This document shows, piece by piece, positions 1-3,824 of a stretch of 5,772 bases of DNA. Both the position numbers and the translations under genes were made by a program. This DNA is from Dehalococcoidia bacterium (GTDB taxonomy: Bacteria; Chloroflexota; Dehalococcoidia; SZUA-161), in NCBI GenBank assembly GCA_020344295.1, contig CP070819.1, positions 169,596-175,367 on the forward strand. Direction: 5' to 3'. The notes under the pieces are model-generated. The model did no database searches. It saw nothing but the letters and a program-made list of their open reading frames with translations, and had not been told where the DNA came from. Positions within the stretch are counted from its first letter, which is position 1; each line of letters starts with the position of its first letter.

Positions 1-807
1 CGGGAGGGCATGAAGGTCGTGCTGGCGGACGTGGAGGAGGAGGCGCTGGGTCTAGTCGAAAGGGGGATAGGGGATGAGGGAGCATCCACTCTGGCCGTAC
101 TCACAGATGTTTCCAAGGCTGATGATGTCGAGTCACTCGCGAAGAAGACACTCGATGCCTTCGGCGCAGTGCACCTGCTCTGTAACAATGCCGGCGTCGG
201 CACCGGTCTTTCCGTCTGGGAAAGCACGCTGGCGGACTGGCAGTGGGTCATCGGCGTGAATCTGTGGGGTGTCATCCACGGTGTTCACACGTTCGTTCCA
301 ATCATGCTTGAGCAGGGCACCGAGTGTCATATCGTCAACACAGCTTCGGCGGCGGGGCTAGTTTCAGGTCCGGGTCAGGGGATATACAAAGTCACCAAGC
401 ATAGTGTTGTGTCGCTCTCCGAGACCTTATTCCATGAATTGGCGATGGGGGGTGCTAACGTTGGCGTGTCTGTCCTCTGCCCAGGGCTCATCGATACCAA
501 CATACTCGATTGTGAGCGGAATCGCCCGACCGAGCTACAGAATGATCCCGCTGTGCAAGAGGCAATAGAAGCGAGTCCTGAGGTTCAGGCGTTCACGCAG
601 GCTTTCCGTTCGGCACTTCGACAGGGGATGTCTCCTCAACAGGTCGCCGACATCGTTTTCAATGCTGTGAGGGAGAAGAAGTTCTACATCTTTGCGAACG
701 CTGAGCCCTTCAGGGCGAGTATTCAAGCTCGCATGGAGGACATCGTGCAAGAGCGCAATCCGATCTACGTTCCCATCAGCCCGGCAGGTGAGCCTTCAGA
801 CTCGTGA
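1..807 (+). CDS. Classical short-chain dehydrogenase/reductase (SDR), 5' partial
   Basis: NAD(P)-dependent cytoplasmic oxidoreductase acting on an alcohol or carbonyl substrate that cannot be named from sequence. Residues are numbered from the ATG at nt 10. That ATG is probably internal: the three codons before it read R-E-G in frame, and the sequence begins at what is normally the second Rossmann strand, so the TGxxxGIG cofactor loop lies off the left edge. Visible SDR landmarks are Asp7 at the end of beta-2 (typical of NAD(H) preference), D33-V34, the NNAG motif at 59-62, Asn84 of the active-site tetrad, Ser113, Tyr126 and Lys130 (YxxxK), and the PG pair at 158-159. All four tetrad residues are present, so the enzyme should be active. 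The C-terminal 100 residues, including an extended helix region and a tail ending in PIYVPISPAG, resemble classical SDRs of about 280-300 residues. GC is high (about 55-63% in rows I counted). Family assignment is very sure; substrate is unknown. Confidence 0.95.
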   Translation, partial: REGMKVVLADVEEEALGLVERGIGDEGASTLAVLTDVSKADDVESLAKKTLDAFGAVHLLCNNAGVGTGLSVWESTLADWQWVIGVNLWGVIHGVHTFVPIMLEQGTECHIVNTASAAGLVSGPGQGIYKVTKHSVVSLSETLFHELAMGGANVGVSVLCPGLIDTNILDCERNRPTELQNDPAVQEAIEASPEVQAFTQAFRSALRQGMSPQQVADIVFNAVREKKFYIFANAEPFRASIQARMEDIVQERNPIYVPISPAGEPSDS

Positions 808-808
808 G

Positions 809-868
809 ATGAAGATGCAACCGTCACTGGAGAGGGCGCTGCGGCACGAGGAGATATTGGGCGCGTAG
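809..868 (+). other. 19-codon ORF directly after the SDR, possible gene remnant
   Basis: An ATG one base after the SDR stop codon opens a 19-codon frame, MKMQPSLERALRHEEILGA, ending in TAG. Position and spacing are those of the next gene in a co-translated operon, and the codons are GC-rich like the SDR. Sequence composition turns AT-rich immediately after its stop. It could be a real leader-sized peptide, the 5' remnant of a gene whose remainder was replaced by the AT-rich segment that follows, or chance. No Shine-Dalgarno sequence of its own is evident; it would depend on re-initiation from the SDR. I do not recognise the peptide. Confidence 0.2.
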
Positions 869-971
869 TAACAAATAATCGTTCCTTTTTACCCTTTTAC
901 TTCCCACGCTTACCGTGTTATTGTTTGAAACGAACTTGAATCTTTAGGAGATAGAATAGGTAAAAACAGTC

Positions 972-1358
972 TTGGATAACAAGCTAAACTTCTGGACACG
1001 AATTGATAAACTTATTGCTTCACACGAAGTTATTATTGATAGACCGAAAGGAAGCACTCATCCCATATACCCTGAAATTGTGTATCCACTTGACTATGGT
1101 TATCTCGAAGGTACTTCCAGCAGTGACGGAAACGAGATAGATGTTTGGCAGGGTTCTATGACAGCCAAAACATGTGTTGCTGTAGTGTGTACTGTTGACA
1201 TGCTTAAAAGTGATGCGGAGATTAAACTACTCGTTGGATGCAACAACGATGAAATGGATATAATCACTAGGTTCCATAATGATTATGACTATCAATCAGG
1301 CATTCTTATCAAGAGAAATGAGTTTGATTCCGATATGCATTTGTCCTCATCTGTCTAG
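972..1358 (+). CDS. Small inorganic-pyrophosphatase-like protein
   Basis: A 128-residue protein resembling the short soluble family I pyrophosphatase relatives often annotated 'inorganic pyrophosphatase' in Gram-positive genomes. Matching landmarks are IDRPKGS at 22-28 (Lys26 equals the substrate lysine of the EIPKGS motif), YPLDYGYL at 38-45 (equivalent to YPANYGFI) and DGNEIDVW at 52-59, where canonical enzymes have DGDPLDVL. The first and third metal aspartates (52, 57) are kept, but the middle one is Asn54. The later acidic loop is shortened to D81-A-E83-I-K85. It is shorter than the usual 165-180 residues. True pyrophosphatase activity is therefore uncertain; a different phosphoanhydride substrate is possible. 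TTG at 972 is the only usable start, because an in-frame stop sits at 957-959. AGGAG at 946-950 is rather far upstream (21 nt), so initiation may be weak. GC is about 32-45% per row, clearly below the SDR, which suggests separate origin. Confidence 0.82.
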   Translation: MDNKLNFWTRIDKLIASHEVIIDRPKGSTHPIYPEIVYPLDYGYLEGTSSSDGNEIDVWQGSMTAKTCVAVVCTVDMLKSDAEIKLLVGCNNDEMDIITRFHNDYDYQSGILIKRNEFDSDMHLSSSV

Positions 1359-1682
1359 TTATTGATATGTTGATACTCAACCAGTAACCTTCTCCCTTCC
1401 CCCTTGACCTACCTAGTTCACGGTGATATCCTTGGCACACGACACTCTCTACTTGAAAGTAAGTAAGGAGATTCTGGGGGCGTAAGCCTTTGTCTCAGGG
1501 TCGCCGGGTAAGAATCAGCCAGTTTGTGATGGATGATTTGAAGTCGCCCCTCGCTATGATGGTACACTAACAAGTGGAAACCATTAGTTCAATTACGCGA
1601 GTCAGGCCCTATATTAAATGTTACCCACTTGATTCACGGGCTTCCTTAACTTGAATCAGGGTGTCTATTAAGCAAGTCTCTC
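1359..1682. other. Convergent intergenic region without a supported gene
   Basis: This 324-base stretch separates the 3' ends of the pyrophosphatase-like gene and the MaoC-type gene. It holds a short perfect hairpin, GTTGA-TAC-TCAAC, at 1369-1381, eleven bases behind the first stop codon, followed by a pyrimidine-rich tract. TTGACC (1404-1409) and TATCCT (1427-1432) are 17 bases apart and resemble a plus-strand promoter, but no gene follows. A second imperfect hairpin lies at 1628-1660. Short open frames of under 50 codons run through 1460-1565 on both strands; none has a convincing start with a ribosome binding site, and I recognise no protein in them. The region may hold terminators, a small RNA or decayed sequence; I cannot tell which. 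Confidence 0.5.
1628..1660 (-). terminator. Possible hairpin terminator of the hydratase pair
   Basis: CTTGATTCA at 1628-1636 pairs with TGAATCAGG at 1652-1660, giving nine pairs including one G-T, around a 15-nt loop. It lies 23 bases beyond the stop codon of the MaoC-type gene, where a minus-strand terminator would be expected. No T-run follows on the minus strand, so it does not meet the rules for an intrinsic terminator and may be only an mRNA 3'-end stem or chance. Confidence 0.25.
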
Positions 1683-2066
1683 TTATAGAATCAGATAGGC
1701 GGTGCCGATGGCTGTTCGTTGGCTGTGCTGATTCTCCACCCAGACTTCACATTCAATTTGCCTCTCACTGCCTTTCCGGGACACCCTGGTTACCCTCCCA
1801 CCGCTAGTTAAGGTATTGCCAGCTATATCCATACCCCGGTGCTGAACGTTAATTCGCTTGATAGCTGTACCGTCTCCAACCCAGTCCTTAAGCATTTGGG
1901 CAATGATGGCCGTCTTATACCAACCTTGGATGATGACATCAGGTAACCCACGTGATTTGGCAAAGTCTCCATCATAGTGAATATCAACAAATTCAGCCGT
2001 AGCCGCAGCAAACATCGCTAGATGCCGCACCATTATCGGTCCTTTGGTTAGCGCTGGTATCTCCAT
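1683..2066 (-). CDS. MaoC-type hot-dog hydratase, likely catalytic subunit
   Basis: A 127-residue single hot-dog protein of the MaoC/R-hydratase family, expected to hydrate an enoyl-CoA or enoyl-ACP in the cytoplasm. The hydratase motif is at residues 24-49: A-E25-F-V-D28-I-H30-Y-D32, then FAKSRGLPDVIIQG. His30 sits at the family's catalytic histidine. The acid five residues before it, normally Asp, is Glu25. The HG that usually closes the motif is Q47-G48. Length is close to that of ChsH1 of Mycobacterium (about 129 residues, from memory), whose motif DYQDVHHD is similar, and to HadB-type subunits. AAAGG ends about seven bases before the ATG, a good ribosome binding site, and only 31 bases separate the gene from the hydratase-N gene upstream, so the two should be co-transcribed and form a heterodimer. 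Family is sure; substrate is unknown. Bifunctionality is not indicated. Confidence 0.88.
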   Translation of the reverse strand: MEIPALTKGPIMVRHLAMFAAATAEFVDIHYDGDFAKSRGLPDVIIQGWYKTAIIAQMLKDWVGDGTAIKRINVQHRGMDIAGNTLTSGGRVTRVSRKGSERQIECEVWVENQHSQRTAIGTAYLIL

Positions 2067-2097
2067 TCCCGCCTTTAGGTCTTGAGACTGGAATCTG

Positions 2098-2604
2098 CTA
2101 TTGATGATGCTCCTCCTTTGGTGTTGTAGCTCGAAAGACTGAGGTGACCCGCCGTACCAAAGTTACCTGGCCATGTTGATTGGTGAGCGTCTTCTCAATA
2201 ACAACAAAGATAAGGTGACCGGAGCGTCCTTCTCTTTCGTAAGCATCGATCAATTTCTCGTGTGAGGTGAGGGTATCTCCGGGTCTAATCGGAGCTAAGA
2301 GATGGAAATCGTCTCCAGCATTCATGCCGACCCAGCCAGGAGGCATTGGTATATTTATTGATGAGACTGTTCGAGCATCGCCGGCTTTCACGTAGCGTAA
2401 GGAGGTAGCCCCGCCATAGAAGGTCGGTGGGGCGATAATTCCCTCGTGTTTGGTCGTTCTAGCATATTCGTCGTCACAATAGATTGGGTCAGGATCCATA
2501 AGGGAATCAGCGAAGAACTTAATCGCCCCTTTATCAATAGAGTACACAATCGGTTCTGACTCAGTTCCGATGTACTTACTCAGGTGTTCCAGTAACTCAC
2601 TCAT
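2098..2604 (-). CDS. MaoC N-terminal-domain-like (FAS1-like) hydratase subunit
   Basis: A 168-residue hot-dog protein of the MaoC_dehydrat_N type, the non-catalytic half of split enoyl hydratases such as HadA or the N-terminal part of ChsH2. Recognisable family features are KFFADSLMDPDPIYCDDEYA at about 29-48 and EGIIAPPTFYGG at 54-65, followed by the beta-rich second half containing RPGDTLTSHEKLID at 107-120. It has the degenerate DPDPIY segment and not a catalytic D-x4-H, as expected for a structural or substrate-binding subunit. It lacks the C-terminal DUF35 domain that ChsH2 carries. The ATG at 2604 is chosen because GGAG lies nine bases upstream on the minus strand; an in-frame ATG at 2658 would add 18 residues unlike the family and has no such site. 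It is the first gene of a two-gene operon with the MaoC-type subunit 31 bases downstream. Its substrate is not inferable. Confidence 0.88.
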   Translation of the reverse strand: MSELLEHLSKYIGTESEPIVYSIDKGAIKFFADSLMDPDPIYCDDEYARTTKHEGIIAPPTFYGGATSLRYVKAGDARTVSSINIPMPPGWVGMNAGDDFHLLAPIRPGDTLTSHEKLIDAYEREGRSGHLIFVVIEKTLTNQHGQVTLVRRVTSVFRATTPKEEHHQ

Positions 2605-2658
2605 TTGAAGAGTCTCCACGAGTGTTGATAGTGGAGGGGGTAGGATTCGCAGCCACAA

Positions 2659-2670
2659 TTCTGATCAGAA
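2659..2670. repeat. Perfect 12-bp palindrome in the hydratase leader
   Basis: TTCTGATCAGAA is a perfect palindrome. It lies about 50 bases inside the predicted transcript of the minus-strand hydratase operon and 54 bases before its start codon. A position downstream of the transcription start fits a road-block type operator. The site is unlike the 14-bp palindrome at 2769, so a single factor binding both is not implied. A 12-bp palindrome can occur by chance. Confidence 0.35.
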
Positions 2671-2728
2671 GGATGACTATTCTCGGGACCGGCACCATGG
2701 GCCACTCGGTCACCCCTGACGCTCTTAA

Positions 2729-2757
2729 ATTCTATCTCAAAACAGCTCACGACACAA
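2729..2757 (-). promoter_or_regulatory. Sigma70-like promoter for the hydratase operon
   Basis: Read on the minus strand, TTGTGT (2757-2752) and TAGAAT (2734-2729) are separated by 17 bases. Each hexamer has four or five matches to the consensus. Transcription would begin near 2722, giving a leader of roughly 118 bases before the ATG at 2604. Transcript-end data would decide it. Confidence 0.5.
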
Positions 2758-2768
2758 CCATCCATCGG

Positions 2769-2782
2769 TGGTAGTACTACCA
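2769..2782. repeat. Perfect 14-bp palindrome upstream of the hydratase promoter
   Basis: TGGTAGTACTACCA is a perfect 14-bp palindrome. It begins 12 bases upstream of the minus-strand -35 hexamer and lies about 110 bases from the plus-strand promoter. Size and placement are those of a binding site for a dimeric regulator, either an activator or a repressor looping between promoters. No regulator gene lies in the window, so the protein is unknown. Confidence 0.45.
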
Positions 2783-2792
2783 TTAATTCGGG

Positions 2793-2806
2793 GTCATCAT
2801 GGTGAC
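2793..2806. repeat. Imperfect 14-bp palindrome
   Basis: GTCATCATGGTGAC is symmetrical at six of seven base pairs, with one T-G mismatch. Its centre is 24 bases from the centre of the perfect palindrome at 2769-2782, slightly more than two helical turns, so both would face nearly the same side of the DNA. The sequences differ, so common recognition is unproven. Confidence 0.25.
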
Positions 2807-2892
2807 TGGGTGAGGCTTTGAACTACGTTCTAACAAGTTCGGCTGCTCCTGGAACGAGCCGCCAACCCTGGAGAGATTGAGGATTGAATGGT

Positions 2893-2922
2893 TTTACAGA
2901 TGCTGCGCTGTGGGAGTATACT
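2893..2922 (+). promoter_or_regulatory. Sigma70-like promoter for the CMD-like gene
   Basis: TTTACA (2893-2898) and TATACT (2917-2922) are 18 bases apart and each match the consensus at five of six positions or close to it. A start near 2929 would give a leader of about 75 bases before the ATG at 3004. ACAG (2896-2899) and CTGT (2908-2911) form a small dyad between the hexamers. Confidence 0.55.
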
Positions 2923-2941
2923 TCACGGCAGAGGGATGAAA

Positions 2942-2981
2942 CCGGGAAACACTCATCGTAAATCGGAATGGGAAATCCCGG
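2942..2981 (+). other. Inverted repeat in the CMD-like gene's 5' leader
   Basis: CCGGGA at 2942-2947 is complementary to TCCCGG at 2976-2981, enclosing a 28-nt loop. Within the loop a local GGGAAATCCC could form a competing small hairpin using the same right arm. The stem ends 12 bases before the Shine-Dalgarno sequence. Alternative pairing could affect translation, but the stem is short and no known riboswitch or leader class is recognised. Confidence 0.2.
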
Positions 2982-2992
2982 ATTAGAAAGAT

Positions 2993-3000
2993 AAGGAGGT
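2993..3000 (+). promoter_or_regulatory. Strong Shine-Dalgarno sequence fixing the CMD-like start
   Basis: AAGGAGGT is a near-perfect match to the 16S rRNA 3' end and lies three bases before the ATG at 3004. The spacing is shorter than the optimum, but no better start exists nearby in frame. Confidence 0.85.
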
Positions 3001-3003
3001 ATC

Positions 3004-3543
3004 ATGGCTCGTGTAAGCTTACTGGAGAAAGAGCAGGCTGCCCTGACATTCCGGGAGGTGTACCAGGGTAGCGAGGAGCGAAGCCAGGGGGTGCTCAACA
3101 TCGTGAAGCTGCTGGCGAACTGTCCGCAGATGGGACTGGATTACCTGCGCTTTGCAGGTGCGGTGCTGCGTGGGGAGGGCGTGCCGATGAAGCTGCGGGA
3201 GCTTGCTACCCTCAGGGTGGGCAGCGTGGCCGGGGCAGACTATGAGTTCCTCCACCATATTCCCCTCGGGTTGATTGCCGGGCTGACACGGAAGCAAATT
3301 GACGACATTAATACCTGGGAGGAGTCGTCTGAGTTTAACGAGCAGGAGCGTGCCGTGCTCCTCTACACTGACCAGGTTGCCAGAGATAACAACGTCACCG
3401 ATGAGACCTTTGCTAAGCTTCAGTCCTTCTTCAGCGAGCATGATATCGTAGAGCTCACGCTGGTGATTGGCTACTTCGTCATGCTCTGCCGGATACTGGT
3501 GGCACTTCAATTGGAGTTGGAACCCGGCTTCAGCCCAGAGTGA
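3004..3543 (+). CDS. Carboxymuconolactone decarboxylase/AhpD-fold family protein
   Basis: A 179-residue all-helical cytoplasmic protein of the CMD superfamily. The CMD domain core is at about 60-125, with the signature LRELATLRVGSVAGADYEFL at 64-83 followed by His84-His85. The second helical repeat follows, ending near 172. Peroxidase-type members (AhpD) use a CxxC pair ahead of a histidine; here the corresponding positions read G-A-D-Y-E-F-L-H-H, and the only cysteines are Cys40 and Cys162, outside this motif. A thiol-redox role is therefore unlikely, and the protein fits the decarboxylase-like or uncharacterised branch, where Glu67 and His84/85 could act in acid-base chemistry. Start is fixed by an excellent Shine-Dalgarno sequence. 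It stands alone, divergent from the hydratase pair and convergent with the ABC-F gene. GC is high, reaching about 65% in one row. Family assignment is sure; the reaction is not inferable, and gamma-carboxymuconolactone itself is not implied, since no partner catabolic genes are near. Confidence 0.9.
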   Translation: MARVSLLEKEQAALTFREVYQGSEERSQGVLNIVKLLANCPQMGLDYLRFAGAVLRGEGVPMKLRELATLRVGSVAGADYEFLHHIPLGLIAGLTRKQIDDINTWEESSEFNEQERAVLLYTDQVARDNNVTDETFAKLQSFFSEHDIVELTLVIGYFVMLCRILVALQLELEPGFSPE

Positions 3544-3711
3544 GGTCTTTTCATCTCGTAGTGAAGAGGGTGCCTTACGGCAAAGACCCAACATCCTGTG
3601 AGAGCAATCGCTCCCGATACTCCAGCCCTTCTGACTAAGGTAAGGGGAACGATGTAGCTCCCGATGTCTTCCAGCTTTGATGAGTTCAAAACAAAGGTAG
3701 ACAGCTTTTAT

Positions 3712-3734
3712 AGGCTTAAAAAAAACTGAAGCCT
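3712..3734 (-). terminator. Weak hairpin with A/T tract in the convergent spacer
   Basis: AGGCTT (3712-3717) and AAGCCT (3729-3734) can pair as a six-base stem whose loop contains eight A on the plus strand (eight T on the minus strand) at 3718-3725. On the minus strand a further stem, GCCAA (3748-3752) with TTGGC (3764-3768), precedes the T8 tract by about 22 bases. The ABC-F gene ends at 3825 and the CMD-like gene at 3543, so either transcript could end here. Geometry is not that of a textbook terminator, because the T tract is in the loop or too far from the stem. Confidence 0.25.
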
Positions 3735-3824
3735 CATGTTATGAATCGCCAAGCGTCACCTTGTTGGCACACAATCAGCCACATTGTTTAATTTCTAGCT
3801 GTTTCTATTCCTCCCGCCCAACTG

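Larger units (their letters stand above)
2605..3003. promoter_or_regulatory. Divergent control region of the hydratase pair and CMD-like gene
   Basis: This 399-base stretch lies between the minus-strand hydratase operon and the plus-strand CMD-like gene. It contains one sigma70-like promoter candidate in each direction, two perfect palindromes (12 and 14 bp), one imperfect palindrome and a 5'-UTR inverted repeat; these are listed separately. Several short open frames cross it but none has family resemblance plus a ribosome binding site, so I treat it as non-coding. The symmetrical elements cluster around the hydratase promoter, which suggests that promoter is regulated. Confidence 0.6.

Noticed and set aside
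10..807. SDR beginning at the ATG at nt 10
   Set aside because: The frame is open upstream to base 1 and the encoded protein would lack the first Rossmann strand and glycine loop; the ATG corresponds to the internal G-M-K-V-V-L segment common in SDRs.
1460..1565. Short open frames on both strands in the convergent intergenic region, including a basic one ending MDDLKSPLAMMVH
   Set aside because: Under 50 codons, no credible start, and no recognised protein; possible fragments of a decayed transposase were considered but no diagnostic motif or terminal inverted repeats were seen.
2601..3101. Minus-strand open frames crossing the divergent control region (2601-2783 and 2823-3101)
   Set aside because: Neither has a ribosome binding site or family likeness; they overlap the promoters and the beginnings of recognised genes.
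3019..3594. 191-codon minus-strand open frame over the CMD-like gene
   Set aside because: It lies antisense to a gene with a clear family signature and strong Shine-Dalgarno sequence; no family resemblance of its own.
3507..3689. Minus-strand open frame with a hydrophobic stretch in the CMD/ABC-F spacer
   Set aside because: It begins at TTG without a ribosome binding site, overlaps the end of the CMD-like gene and shows no recognised family, although its middle part could form one membrane helix.
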